From assembly GCA_031277475.1 (NCBI GenBank), contig JAITMJ010000009.1, positions 1 to 47,713 on the forward strand: 47,713 nt of DNA, given 5' to 3'. Both the position numbers and the translations under genes were made by a program. This DNA is from Flavobacteriaceae bacterium. GTDB taxonomy: Bacteria; Bacteroidota; Bacteroidia; Flavobacteriales; Weeksellaceae. This document shows, one piece after another, positions 24,245 to 34,307 of this stretch. How positions within the stretch are numbered: position 1 is the stretch's first letter; each line of letters starts with the position of its first letter. The notes beneath the pieces were generated by a model. It did no database searches and was not told the origin of the DNA. It saw only the letters and a list, made by a program, of their open reading frames with translations.

Positions 24245-24469
24245 ATGAACGTTATCCGACAATTTATAGAAGTAAAAGACCATTCTTTTAACGTATCTCT
24301 CCCGAAAAATTTTAACGCCAAAAGTGTGGAAGTCATCATTATTCCTAATGAGGAAGAAGATTTTTATAAACTTTCGGAACAACAGAAAAAAATACTCGAC
24401 AAAGCATTGGAACAAGATAAAAAAACGTTTATTTCCAGAGATGATATCAGCAAAAAATACAAATTATAA
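24245..24469 (+). CDS. Antitoxin of a ParE/RelE-type module
   Basis: 74 residues, MNVIRQFIEVKDHSFNVSLP at the start. A beta-rich head (possibly swapped-hairpin-like DNA binding) is followed by an acidic helix FYKLSEQQKKILDKALEQDK that would wrap the toxin, then ISRDDISKKYKL. It is of the type annotated as addiction-module antitoxin in Bacteroidota. It overlaps the toxin start by 29 nt. Auto-repression of the promoter is expected for the family but no operator stands out. Confidence 0.75.
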   Translation: MNVIRQFIEVKDHSFNVSLPKNFNAKSVEVIIIPNEEEDFYKLSEQQKKILDKALEQDKKTFISRDDISKKYKL

Positions 24470-24755
24470 AATAAGATTTTCCGATATTGCCGACCAAGAA
24501 ATTGAACAAGCCATTGAATATCACAGCAGTAAATCGGAAGCAGGAGAATATAATTTCAAAACCCAACTGAATCAAGCGTTAGATACTTTGGAAATCAATC
24601 CTTTCTTTCAGTTCCGATACAAAAATATCAGAGCCTTGCCTTTTAAATCTCTGCCGTATTTGGTGTTTTTTGAAGTTTATGAAGAAGAAAAATTAGTCTA
24701 TATTTATTCCGTTTTTAACACCTACCAAAATCCCAAAAAATACCCGATGTTTTAA
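24441..24755 (+). CDS. ParE/RelE-superfamily toxin
   Basis: 104 residues from the ATG at 24441 (MISAKNTNYKIRFSDIADQE). Family pattern: YKIRFSDIADQEIEQAIEYH at the start, then ALDTLEINPFFQFRYKNIRA and LPFKSLPYLVFFEVYEEEKL, closing VYIYSVFNTYQNPKKYPMF. ParE members poison gyrase and RelE members cut mRNA; this sequence is closer to the ParE-like plasmid-stabilisation group, but the target is not decided by reading. A longer frame starting at 24324 is rejected because it lies inside the antitoxin gene. Confidence 0.82.
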   Translation: MISAKNTNYKIRFSDIADQEIEQAIEYHSSKSEAGEYNFKTQLNQALDTLEINPFFQFRYKNIRALPFKSLPYLVFFEVYEEEKLVYIYSVFNTYQNPKKYPMF

Positions 24756-24761
24756 AATTTT

Positions 24762-25475
24762 TCACAATCTCCCAACCCAAGATTTCCATTTCAACTTTAA
24801 AATTCCGAAAACCGCCTCACCGATAATTCCGCCGTTCATCTTGCTTTCGCCTTTTATGCGATTGGTAAAAATAATCGGAACTTCCACGATTTTCAATCTC
24901 TTTTTAAACACACGAAATTTCATCTCTACCTGAAATCCGTAGCCTTTCAATTTTATTTTATCCAAATTCAGCGCACGCAAAGTTTCTTTTTTGTAGCAAA
25001 CAAATCCGGCGGTGGTATCGTTCACGGGAATTCCCAAAACAAATTTCACATATTTCGATGCAAAATAAGAAAGCAAAACCCTTCCCATTGGCCAATTTAC
25101 CACGTTCACACCTTGCGAATATCGGGAACCGACGGACATATCCGCATTTTTGCAGGCTTCGTAAAGCTGAGGCAAATCTTTCGGATTGTGCGAAAAATCG
25201 GCATCCATTTCAAAAATAAAATCGAAATCGCGTTCCAATGCCCAACGAAACCCGTGAATATACGCTTTCCCGAGACCGTCTTTTGTTTTTCTGATTGTTA
25301 AATTTAATTGATCAAATTTTTCCTGAAGTTTTTCCACAATTTCCGCAGTTCCGTCCGGCGAAGAATCATCCACCACCAAAATATGGAAATCTTCATCCAA
25401 TGAAAAAATCGCCGAAATGATGCTTTCGATGTTTTCTTTTTCGTTGTATGTCGGAATAATGACGAGTTTTTTCAT
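24762..25475 (-). CDS. Polyprenol-phosphate-mannose-synthase-like glycosyltransferase (GT2)
   Basis: 237 residues. It starts MKKLVIIPTYNEKENIESII, with the nucleotide-sugar motif VVDDSSPDGTAEIV, then KDGLGKAYIHGFRWALE and EMDADFSHNP (DxD). These are the landmarks of dolichyl-/polyprenyl-phosphate mannosyltransferases. It has no C-terminal membrane helices, so it is the short soluble form that works at the membrane surface, passing a sugar to a lipid carrier. The end is only 7 bp from the convergent ParE-type toxin. Confidence 0.9.
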   Translation of the reverse strand: MKKLVIIPTYNEKENIESIISAIFSLDEDFHILVVDDSSPDGTAEIVEKLQEKFDQLNLTIRKTKDGLGKAYIHGFRWALERDFDFIFEMDADFSHNPKDLPQLYEACKNADMSVGSRYSQGVNVVNWPMGRVLLSYFASKYVKFVLGIPVNDTTAGFVCYKKETLRALNLDKIKLKGYGFQVEMKFRVFKKRLKIVEVPIIFTNRIKGESKMNGGIIGEAVFGILKLKWKSWVGRL

Positions 25476-25626
25476 CTCAGAAATTGATTTGCAAAGATAG
25501 AAAATTAGGTTTTAGATTGCGGGTTGTTCAAAATTATGATTTACGATTGTCTCATTTTTCAAAATTTCGAATTTATTTTTCCTAAATTTGTGAGATATCG
25601 AATTTTCCTAAAAAAATCCACAAAAA

Positions 25627-25716
25627 TGAAACACCCATGACAAAAATTTGTCACACAGGCAAATAATTGTATAAAGTGTTCCATCTGACCACTGAAAAAA
25701 AATAAAATATAAACAG
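25627..25716 (+). promoter_or_regulatory. Leader shared with rodA (simple form)
   Basis: Begins GAAACACCCATGACAAAAAT and contains the palindrome TGACAAA-AA-TTTGTCA (25638-25653). It continues CACACAGGCAAATAATTGTA, AAGTGTTCCATCTGACCACTG and ends AATAAAATATAAACAGATGA. The same roughly 90-bp sequence precedes rodA, there split by two repeat units. It may be a shared promoter-plus-leader. Confidence 0.55.
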
Positions 25717-26967
25717 ATGAAAGTATCAAAACTCGCTGAAAACCTCATCGGTTCGGAGATTGTAAAAATCGGAAATGAAGTGAACGATATGATTTCCAAA
25801 GGTGCTGAAATTGCAAACCTCACAATTGGCGACCTCAATTCCGACATTTATCCGATTCCGGATTTGCTGAAAAAAGAAATCGAAAAATCCTACGAAAACA
25901 ACCTCACCAATTATCCGCCGGCAAACGGATTGCTGTCTTTGAGAAAGGCAGTTTCCAAAGATTTGAAAACACGCTGGAATTTGGATTATTCGCCGAACGA
26001 TATTTTAATCACCGCCGGTTCGCGACCTTTGATTTATGCAACGTATAAAACCATTGTGGATGAAGGCGATAAAGTGATTTTTCCGCTCCCTTCTTGGAAC
26101 AACAACCATTATTCTTACCTCACTTCCGCCGTTTCCGTGGAAGTGAAAACCGACGTGAAAAATAATTTTCTGCCGACCGCCGATGAACTGAAACCGCACT
26201 TGGAAAAAGCCGTTTTGTTGAGCCTTTGTTCGCCGCTAAACCCAACGGGAACGATGTTTACAAAAAATCAACTTTCGGAAATTTGCGAATTGGTTTTAGA
26301 GGAAAATTCAAAAAGAGGCGAAAACGAGAAACCGCTTTATTTGATGTATGATCAAATCTATTCCAACTTGACTTTCGGGGCGGAACATTTCAATCCGGTT
26401 TCGCTTTTTCCGGAAATGAAAAACTACACCGTTTATATTGACGGAATTTCAAAATGTCTTGCGGCAACGGGTGTTCGCGTGGGTTGGGGTTTTGGTCCGA
26501 CGCACATTATCGACAAAATGAAAGCCCTGCTCACGCACGTCGGAGCGTGGGCTCCGAAACCGGAACAGGAAGCGACCGCAAAATTTTATGAAAATCCCGA
26601 AAATGTCAATGTTTTTGTGAATCAATTTAAACAAAAACTCGAAGTAAGTTTAAAAATTTTGCATAACGGAATCCAAGATTTGAAAAACAAAGGATTGTCC
26701 GTAGAAAGCATAGAACCGATGGGCGCGATGTATTTGACGATAAAATTGGATTATCTCGGGAAAACAAAACCCGACGGCGAAAAAATCACGAATTCATCGG
26801 ATTTGGTTTTTTATTTAATCGGCGAAGGCGTGGCGTTGGTTCCGTTTTCGGCTTTTGGAAACAGCAAAACCGAACCTTGGTTCCGAGCGTCTGTCGGCGG
26901 ACTTTCATCAGATGAAATCAAAATAATGCTGCCGAAATTGGAGAAAGCGTTGGGAAATTTAATGTGA
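25717..26967 (+). CDS. PLP-dependent aminotransferase, class I/II
   Basis: 416 residues. Features of fold-type I enzymes are LTNYPPANGLLSLRKAVSKD, ITAGSRPLIYATYKTIVDEG, LCSPLNPTGTMF (substrate Asn), MYDQIYSNLTF (PLP Asp/Tyr region) and DGISKCLAATGVRVGW, with the PLP-binding Lys in SKC. It could be an aspartate or related aminotransferase; the amino donor is not clear. Cytosolic. The leader just before it is almost the same as the one before rodA. Confidence 0.9.
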   Translation: MKVSKLAENLIGSEIVKIGNEVNDMISKGAEIANLTIGDLNSDIYPIPDLLKKEIEKSYENNLTNYPPANGLLSLRKAVSKDLKTRWNLDYSPNDILITAGSRPLIYATYKTIVDEGDKVIFPLPSWNNNHYSYLTSAVSVEVKTDVKNNFLPTADELKPHLEKAVLLSLCSPLNPTGTMFTKNQLSEICELVLEENSKRGENEKPLYLMYDQIYSNLTFGAEHFNPVSLFPEMKNYTVYIDGISKCLAATGVRVGWGFGPTHIIDKMKALLTHVGAWAPKPEQEATAKFYENPENVNVFVNQFKQKLEVSLKILHNGIQDLKNKGLSVESIEPMGAMYLTIKLDYLGKTKPDGEKITNSSDLVFYLIGEGVALVPFSAFGNSKTEPWFRASVGGLSSDEIKIMLPKLEKALGNLM

Positions 26968-26995
26968 TAATTTGAAAATGAGGTAATTTGAAAAT

Positions 26996-27445
26996 TTATT
27001 CCAAAGTAATTTTACTTTTCACTTCAATGTATGATCTTTTATCGAAAATAAAATCGAGATATTTCGCATCGCCGGTTTTTCCTTCTACATCAATTTTGGC
27101 TCTGCCGATTTCCAAACCGCTTTTATCAAAAACCTTTGCAGTTACGGGCGAATTAAAATCTTTATCGAAAATAAAATAAACCGTAAGTTGATTATTACTG
27201 CCTCCACCGGAATTTTCAACAGAATATTTTCCTGTTTTCAAACCTTTATTTTTCAAAGATTCCGACAGCAACAATTCGCATTGAAGTGTTTTATCAATAC
27301 CTTCGGAAACGCCGTCGAAAAATTCGGTGGTGGTTTTTCCTACGGTTTCGCCGCCTTTATTAATGGTTTCCTTTGCCTTTTCTTTCACTTTGCTGCACGA
27401 AACCAACAGCGTCAATACCGTAAAAATAGAAATAATGCGTTTCAT
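26996..27445 (-). CDS. Small lipoprotein, function unknown
   Basis: 149 residues. Lipobox TLLVSCSK (Cys near 17) follows a hydrophobic start. A charged helical linker (VKEKAKETINKGGETVGKTT) leads to a beta-rich domain (NNQLTVYFIFDKDFNSPVTA, VFDKSGLEIGRAKIDVEGKT). Similar small lipoproteins are common in Flavobacteriia but I know no function. Convergent with the aminotransferase. Confidence 0.65.
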   Translation of the reverse strand: MKRIISIFTVLTLLVSCSKVKEKAKETINKGGETVGKTTTEFFDGVSEGIDKTLQCELLLSESLKNKGLKTGKYSVENSGGGSNNQLTVYFIFDKDFNSPVTAKVFDKSGLEIGRAKIDVEGKTGDAKYLDFIFDKRSYIEVKSKITLE

Positions 27446-27570
27446 ATATAAATTTTTGAGATTACAAAAGTATAAATTTCACACGAATCATTCTTTCTTC
27501 TTAATGGTTTTCAAAAATTGATAAGAAATTAAGGATTTTCCGGATATTCGATATTTTTGGATAAATCACT

Positions 27571-29175
27571 TTACAACTCCGGACCCGCTGCTACCAAACG
27601 TTTTCCTTCTTCGGTATTGGTGTATTGCTCAAAATTCTTGATGTATCTTGCAGCTAAATCGCGCGCTTTGGTTTCCCATTCGGAAGCGTTGCCGTAAGTA
27701 TTTCTCGGGTCTAAAATTCCTTCGGAAACATTCGGAAGTGCTGTTGGAATTTCGAGATTTAAAATCGGAACTTTGGATTTTGGGGCATTTTCAATGGAGC
27801 CGTCAATAATCGCATCAATAATCGCTCGCGTGTCTTTCAGCGAAATTCTTTTTCCGGTTCCGTTCCAGCCGGTGTTCACGAGATAGGCTTTTGCACCGTG
27901 CTGTTTCATTTTTCCGATTAATGTTTTGGAATACATCGTCGGGTGTAAAGTAAGAAATGCTTCGCCAAACGCCGGTGAAAAGGAAGGTTGAGGTTCTGTG
28001 ATTCCTCTTTCGGTTCCTGCTAATTTTGAAGTGTAGCCGCAAAGGAAATGATATTGCGCTTGGTCTTCGTTCAAAATGGAAACCGGCGGCAAAACGCCAA
28101 AAGCATCGGCGGAAAGATAAATAATTTTTTGTGCATGCCCCGCTTTGGAAGGCAAAACAATTTTATTGATGTGGTAAATCGGGTAAGAAACTCGTGTATT
28201 TTCGGTAATGGAACCGTCTGCAAAATCTATTTTTCCGTTTTCGTTCACCACTACATTTTCCAAAAGTGCATCGCGCCGAATCGCGCCGTAAATATCCGGT
28301 TCTTTTTCTTCGGAAAGGTCGATTACTTTTGCGTAGCAACCGCCTTCGTAATTGAAAACGCCGTTGTGATCCCAGCCGTGTTCATCGTCTCCGATTAAAT
28401 ATCTTTTCGGGTCTGCGGAAAGTGTGGTTTTTCCCGTTCCCGAAAGCCCGAAAAACAAAGCAACATCGCCTTTTTCACCTACATTTGCAGAACAGTGCAT
28501 CGAAGCCATTCCTCGCAACGGAAGGTAATAATTCATCATCGCAAACATTCCTTTTTTCATTTCTCCGCCGTACCAAGTTCCGCCGATAATCTGTATTTTT
28601 TCCGTGAGATTGAACATAATGAAATTCTCGGAATTTAGGTTTTGTGCCTGCCAATCGGGGTTTGTGGTTTTGGAGCCGTTCATCACGATAAAATCCGGTT
28701 CGCCGAAATTATCGAGTTCGTAGTGAGACGGACGAATGAACATATTGGTTACGAAATGCGCTTGCCACGCCACTTCCATTATGAAACGCACTTTCAATCT
28801 GGTATCGGGATTGGTTCCGCAAAACGCATCTACCACATAGATTTTTTTTGATTTTGATAACTGTTTCAAAACCAGATTTTTACACTGTGAAAAAGTTTCG
28901 GAAGTGGTTGGGAAATTCACTTTTCCGTCCCAGCAAATGGTGTCTTTTGTAACCTCATCCAAAACGATGTATCGGTCTTTCGGGGAGCGACCGGTAAAAA
29001 TTCCTGTTTTTACGGCAACAGAGCCTAATTCCGTGAGGTCGCCTTTTTCAAAACCTTGATTTTCGGCGGACATTTCCTCTTGAAAAAGTTGTTCAAAACC
29101 CGGATTATAAACCACTTCTTCGAAGCCTGTGATTCCCAATTTGTTCAGTTGTTCTGTGATTTTAGTGTTTTTCAT
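27571..29175 (-). CDS. pckA: Phosphoenolpyruvate carboxykinase (ATP)
   Basis: 534 residues, full length. It converts oxaloacetate plus ATP to PEP and starts gluconeogenesis. Landmarks are [40 protein letters not shown] (metal- and substrate-binding), [14 protein letters not shown] (P-loop), [20 protein letters not shown] (kinase-2 metal site) and [20 protein letters not shown]. Cytosolic. The upstream sequence has TAACTTTG (minus, 29208-29215). Confidence 0.98.
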   Translation of the reverse strand: MKNTKITEQLNKLGITGFEEVVYNPGFEQLFQEEMSAENQGFEKGDLTELGSVAVKTGIFTGRSPKDRYIVLDEVTKDTICWDGKVNFPTTSETFSQCKNLVLKQLSKSKKIYVVDAFCGTNPDTRLKVRFIMEVAWQAHFVTNMFIRPSHYELDNFGEPDFIVMNGSKTTNPDWQAQNLNSENFIMFNLTEKIQIIGGTWYGGEMKKGMFAMMNYYLPLRGMASMHCSANVGEKGDVALFFGLSGTGKTTLSADPKRYLIGDDEHGWDHNGVFNYEGGCYAKVIDLSEEKEPDIYGAIRRDALLENVVVNENGKIDFADGSITENTRVSYPIYHINKIVLPSKAGHAQKIIYLSADAFGVLPPVSILNEDQAQYHFLCGYTSKLAGTERGITEPQPSFSPAFGEAFLTLHPTMYSKTLIGKMKQHGAKAYLVNTGWNGTGKRISLKDTRAIIDAIIDGSIENAPKSKVPILNLEIPTALPNVSEGILDPRNTYGNASEWETKARDLAARYIKNFEQYTNTEEGKRLVAAGPEL

Positions 29176-29207
29176 AATTATATTTGCTTAAATTTTCCTT
29201 AAAGATG

Positions 29208-29215
29208 CAAAGTTA
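29208..29215 (-). promoter_or_regulatory. Possible -7 element of pckA
   Basis: TAACTTTG on the minus strand, about 33 bp before the ATG; TTTTTTGG lies farther upstream than the usual spacing. Confidence 0.35.
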
Positions 29216-29337
29216 ATCAATCTCTTAAAATAATTTTACCAAAAAAATGGTGATATTCGTCAGATTGATAAAGATTTTAGCCAAAATTTAAACATTTTCT
29301 GAGTATTTTTTTCTGATGAATTATTACAGAGAAAATA

Positions 29338-29703
29338 TTACCAATCAAATTCCAATTTTTCTTGAGAAACCATGTTCATATCTTTTCCCAAAAGCACACA
29401 ATTGATGGTGTATGAATTTTCATGAAATTCACAATAGTACATATTTTTTGATTTTACATAAAGTATTTGCCGAATAGATTTTGCTCCATATTCTGTCTTC
29501 AATAAATTGGAAATTTCTTTAAATTCTTTATTCTTAATGAAACTGATATCTTCGTATTTACCTAATCCAAAAGAACTCAAGCAGTTAGATTCGTATTTAT
29601 CAAAAAGACTTGAAGAAATGTTACAACCCGATAAACCAAAAGTTGTAATCATAAACAACACAATTTTATATTTTAGTGTTAAGTTAGTTCTCAAACGACG
29701 CAT
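29338..29703 (-). CDS. Putative lipoprotein, function unknown
   Basis: 121 residues. A basic start and hydrophobic stretch (YKIVLFMITTFGLSGC) end in a lipobox with Cys near 27. The mature part (LFDKYESNCLSSFGLGKYED, then MYYCEFHENSYTINCVLLGK) has two further cysteines. No family recognised. It is divergent from the DUF2480 gene with a 57-bp gap. Confidence 0.5.
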   Translation of the reverse strand: MRRLRTNLTLKYKIVLFMITTFGLSGCNISSSLFDKYESNCLSSFGLGKYEDISFIKNKEFKEISNLLKTEYGAKSIRQILYVKSKNMYYCEFHENSYTINCVLLGKDMNMVSQEKLEFDW

Positions 29704-29733
29704 ATGGTTTTTATAATTATCAAAAATTAAACT

Positions 29734-29741
29734 TAAATTTG
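29734..29741 (+). promoter_or_regulatory. -7 element of the DUF2480 gene
   Basis: TAAATTTG about 20 bp before the ATG at 29761. Confidence 0.45.
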
Positions 29742-29760
29742 TTCAAAGATAACAATAAAA

Positions 29761-30270
29761 ATGTCCGAAGAACTTGAAATTAAAAACCGTGTTGCAGAAA
29801 GCGGACTCGTCAATTTTGATATTTCGATGCTTATTCCGAAAGGCGAAAGAAAAGGGATAGATTTGAAGGATTTTCTTTTTGAAGGATTGATTTTGAAAGA
29901 AAAAGATTTCCGTGAAAAAATCGCTTTGCTGAATCCTGAAGATTTTCGGGATTGCTATATTTACATTTTTAATTCTGAAAATGCTGTGGTTCCGCTTTGG
30001 TCATATTTTTTGATTACCGCAAAACTGACGGATGTTGTAAAAAAAATTGTTTTTGGAAATCGTGAAGATTTGGAAATTTTGCTGATGCATGAAGCCGTAA
30101 AAACGTATGATTTCTCGGAAATGCGGGGTAAACGAATTTTGCTAAAAGGTTGCTCGAACACGATTGTTCCCGAAAATGCGTATATCGAATTGGTGGAACA
30201 GTTGAAACCGATTGCAAAATCTCTAATGTTCGGCGAAGCGTGTTCTAATGTTCCAATTTTTAAGAATTGA
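29761..30270 (+). CDS. DUF2480 family protein
   Basis: 169 residues. The pattern is that of DUF2480, a compact Bacteroidota family: EIKNRVAESGLVNFDISMLI near the start, FEGLILKEKDFREKI, CYIYIFNSENAVVPLWSYFL in the middle, KGCSNTIVPENAYIELVEQL and FGEACSNVPIFKN at the end. Soluble, cytosolic, function unknown. The conserved Cys and acidic residues hint at a metal or catalytic site, but that is a guess. Confidence 0.85.
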   Translation: MSEELEIKNRVAESGLVNFDISMLIPKGERKGIDLKDFLFEGLILKEKDFREKIALLNPEDFRDCYIYIFNSENAVVPLWSYFLITAKLTDVVKKIVFGNREDLEILLMHEAVKTYDFSEMRGKRILLKGCSNTIVPENAYIELVEQLKPIAKSLMFGEACSNVPIFKN

Positions 30271-30354
30271 TATGAGATTCGGATTTAGTGTTTTGTGCTG
30301 CTATTTGAGCTGAGAAAAGTTGAATCCCAAATTTTGAACTTTAAACTTTTTTAT

Positions 30355-30549
30355 TAAAAGAAACACGCATGACAAAATATTGACACACAGGCAAATCCGA
30401 AGGATTCGCCGATTCCTTTAAAAAAAATAAAAATTAATGAGGCAAACCCGAAGGATTCGCCGATTCCTTAAAAAAAAATAAAAATTAATGAGGCAAATGA
30501 TTGTACAAAGTGTTCCATCTGATCGCTGAAAAAAATAAAATATAAACAG
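30355..30549 (+). promoter_or_regulatory. Leader shared with the aminotransferase, carrying two tandem repeat units
   Basis: It matches the sequence before 25717 (GAAACACGCATGACAAAATA at the left, TGATTGTACAAAGTGTTCCA and ATAAAATATAAACAGATG at the right). Between the halves are two tandem units of about 51 bp, each CCGAAGGATTCGCCGATTCC then TTAAAAAAAATAAAAATTAA and TGAGGCAAA (30397-30446; 30447-30497). The left palindrome is degraded: TGACAAAATATTGACA. Confidence 0.55.
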
Positions 30550-31800
30550 ATGAAAACAAACGGAATCGATAAATTAGGACTCGGATTATATTTTTTGCTT
30601 TGCGGTTTTGCCATTGCAAATATTTTTAGTGTTAGCACCGAACTGGGAGAAAAACAACTGAAATTTTTTGGAATTTCCGTATTCGCGGGAATCCTGATTT
30701 TTTACACCAGAAGCAAGTTTTTTGAAAATATGGCGGGAATTTTTTATGTTCTCGGAATCGTGTTATTGGTCGGGCTTTTTCCCTTCGGAACCGAAATTTC
30801 AGGACAAAAAAACTGGTACAAATTCGGAGGTTTCACCATGCAACCGGTAGAATTTGCGAAAATCGGGACAGCGTTGATGCTTGCCAACTATATTTCCGGA
30901 ACAGATTTCAATGTGAAAAACAGGAGAAATTTATGGACATCTTTAGCAATCATCGGAATTCCGGCAGTGGTAGTTTTGGCAATTCCGGACATCGGTTCGT
31001 TGCTGGTTTTCAGTGCGTTTTTTGTTGCGCTTTATCGTGAAGGTTTGAGCGGCAGATTTTTTTGGAGTATTTTTATTCTCGCTTTCACATTTCTATTTTC
31101 CTATTATATTTTTGATGAGCTCGGGAAAAGCGTTTGGTATGTTTCCGGTTCTGTTTTGGCGATTGGATTCCTTTACATTTTATTGAATATCAATGATTTG
31201 AAAATGAAAATTTCTAAATTGATGATGGTGATTTTCGGCATTGCTTTTCTGTTTGGCTTGTCTTTTTTTTCTCCGAAAATTTTTGAAAAACTCCCTACTC
31301 ATCAAAAACAAAGAATCGAAGTTTTATACAAAGGTGAAAGCCGAAAAGAATTTCGCAACAATATCGGGTACAATTTGTTGTATTCCAAAACGGCTATCGG
31401 TTCCGGAGGATTGAGTGGAAAAGGCTACAAGCAAGGTTCCGTAACGCAAGGAAAATTCGTTCCCGAACAGGAAACCGATTATATTTTTTGCACCGTGGGC
31501 GAAGAATGGGGATTTCTCGGAAGTTCTTTGCTCATCATTCTTTACGGTGTTTTCATCGCCAGAATTTATTACCTTTCCGAAAGACAAAAATCTATTTTCA
31601 ACCGCGTTTTCGGATATTCTTTCGCCTCGATTTTGCTCATTCATTTTGTAGTAAATTTGGGAATGGTAATGGGTTTGTTCCCGACAGTCGGCATTCCGCT
31701 ACCATATTTCAGTTACGGTGGGAGTTCGCTTTTGGCATTTTCGATTATGACGTTTATTTTCTTTAAACTGAATTACACCGATAGAAACTCTTTGGTTTAA
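30550..31800 (+). CDS. rodA: Rod-shape-determining protein RodA (SEDS glycosyltransferase)
   Basis: 416 residues with about ten membrane segments. SEDS landmarks are SGQKNWYKFGGFTMQPVEFA (MQPVEFAKIG), IGIPAVVVLAIPDIGSLLVF, AIGSGGLSGKGYKQGSVTQG, PEQETDYIFCTVGEEWGFLG and VGIPLPYFSYGGSSLLAF. It polymerises lipid II into peptidoglycan for side-wall growth together with a class B PBP; mrdA/pbp2, often adjacent, is not here. Its upstream region carries the leader shared with the aminotransferase. Confidence 0.93.
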   Translation: MKTNGIDKLGLGLYFLLCGFAIANIFSVSTELGEKQLKFFGISVFAGILIFYTRSKFFENMAGIFYVLGIVLLVGLFPFGTEISGQKNWYKFGGFTMQPVEFAKIGTALMLANYISGTDFNVKNRRNLWTSLAIIGIPAVVVLAIPDIGSLLVFSAFFVALYREGLSGRFFWSIFILAFTFLFSYYIFDELGKSVWYVSGSVLAIGFLYILLNINDLKMKISKLMMVIFGIAFLFGLSFFSPKIFEKLPTHQKQRIEVLYKGESRKEFRNNIGYNLLYSKTAIGSGGLSGKGYKQGSVTQGKFVPEQETDYIFCTVGEEWGFLGSSLLIILYGVFIARIYYLSERQKSIFNRVFGYSFASILLIHFVVNLGMVMGLFPTVGIPLPYFSYGGSSLLAFSIMTFIFFKLNYTDRNSLV

Positions 31801-31807
31801 AAAACCC

Positions 31808-31838
31808 AAAAAGACAATCCAACATCTGAATTGTCTTT
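31808..31838 (+). terminator. Hairpin after rodA
   Basis: Perfect 9-bp arms AAAGACAAT and ATTGTCTTT with a T-rich start to the tail, 10 bp past the stop. Confidence 0.55.
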
Positions 31839-31894
31839 CTGAGAATTAACCAATTAAAATTTAAAATTTATGAGTATATGATATTTTTCTATAT

Positions 31895-32566
31895 TTAAGA
31901 AACTTGTTTAGAATCGATAACTCTTTTTGCGAATCTGTATCTCGGTTTCCAATAAGAATCATTAAGTGAAGAAATCGTAACGCCTTTTGAAGTGGAAGCA
32001 TGAATAAATCTCACTTCTCCGTTTTCATCAATATCGTGTACAATTCCTACATGTGAAATCCTTCTTCCTTGAGAAAAGAAAAGCAAATCTCCTTTTTTCA
32101 ATTCGCTTTTTTCAACACGCTCACCTTCAATAGATTGCGTGGCTGCAATTCTCGGTAAACTCATCCCGATTGCAGAACCAAAAACCGATAACACAAAACC
32201 CGAACAATCTATTCCGCTCCGCGAAGTCCCGCCGTATCGATAAGGAGTTCCCAGATATGTTTCGGCTTCTTCCAAAATTTCGCTGATGGTCGCATTGTAT
32301 TTTTTTTCAATTTCAGCGTTTTCAGCACTTTTCAGAGAATTCTCCATACTTGCAAACGGCATTTGTACGGCATTTTCACCAAAATTATATGAAATATCTT
32401 TTTTGGCACTCTCTACTTTCTGCTGATTTACAAAGGCTTGTTTGATATTAATTTGATAATCTTCGCTGTAATCTATTGGGTTGGAAACTACATAATTGGT
32501 AACACAAGATTGCAAGGAAAAAACAGCAATAATCGCAATCGGATAAAACAAGACTTTTTTCTTCAT
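31895..32566 (-). CDS. NlpC/P60 cell-wall hydrolase lipoprotein
   Basis: 223 residues. Lipobox FSLQSC (Cys 21) after a hydrophobic start, a variable helical linker (30-95), then an NlpC/P60 domain: YLGTPYRYGGTSRSGIDCSG with catalytic Cys 121, GDLLFFSQGRRISHVGIVHD with His 172, and the third polar residue in FIHASTSKGV. Such enzymes cut peptide stems of peptidoglycan at the outer or inner membrane face. rodA is adjacent but convergent, so not an operon. Confidence 0.92.
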   Translation of the reverse strand: MKKKVLFYPIAIIAVFSLQSCVTNYVVSNPIDYSEDYQINIKQAFVNQQKVESAKKDISYNFGENAVQMPFASMENSLKSAENAEIEKKYNATISEILEEAETYLGTPYRYGGTSRSGIDCSGFVLSVFGSAIGMSLPRIAATQSIEGERVEKSELKKGDLLFFSQGRRISHVGIVHDIDENGEVRFIHASTSKGVTISSLNDSYWKPRYRFAKRVIDSKQVS

Positions 32567-34166
<1,600 letters not shown>

Positions 34167-34246
34167 TCAACCCAAACCACGAATCGGCACTGCCGGCGAA
34201 GAGGCATCTTTTGTAACAAATTTACAATTTCGATATAACTCTTTGA

Positions 34247-34287
34247 TTAAAAAAAATAAGCAGTAAACCTAAAGCCTACTGCTTATT
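34247..34287 (-). terminator. Terminator of the multi-repeat T9SS protein
   Basis: Perfect 11-bp arms AATAAGCAGTA and TACTGCTTATT; on the minus strand the stem is followed by eight U. It lies 20-60 bp past the stop at 34308. Confidence 0.75.
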
Positions 34288-34307
34288 GCTTAAACCTTTA
34301 GCCTTAA

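Noticed and set aside
24324-24440. Upstream extension of the ParE-type toxin
   Set aside because: Those codons lie inside the antitoxin gene in another frame; the ATG at 24441 fits the family start.
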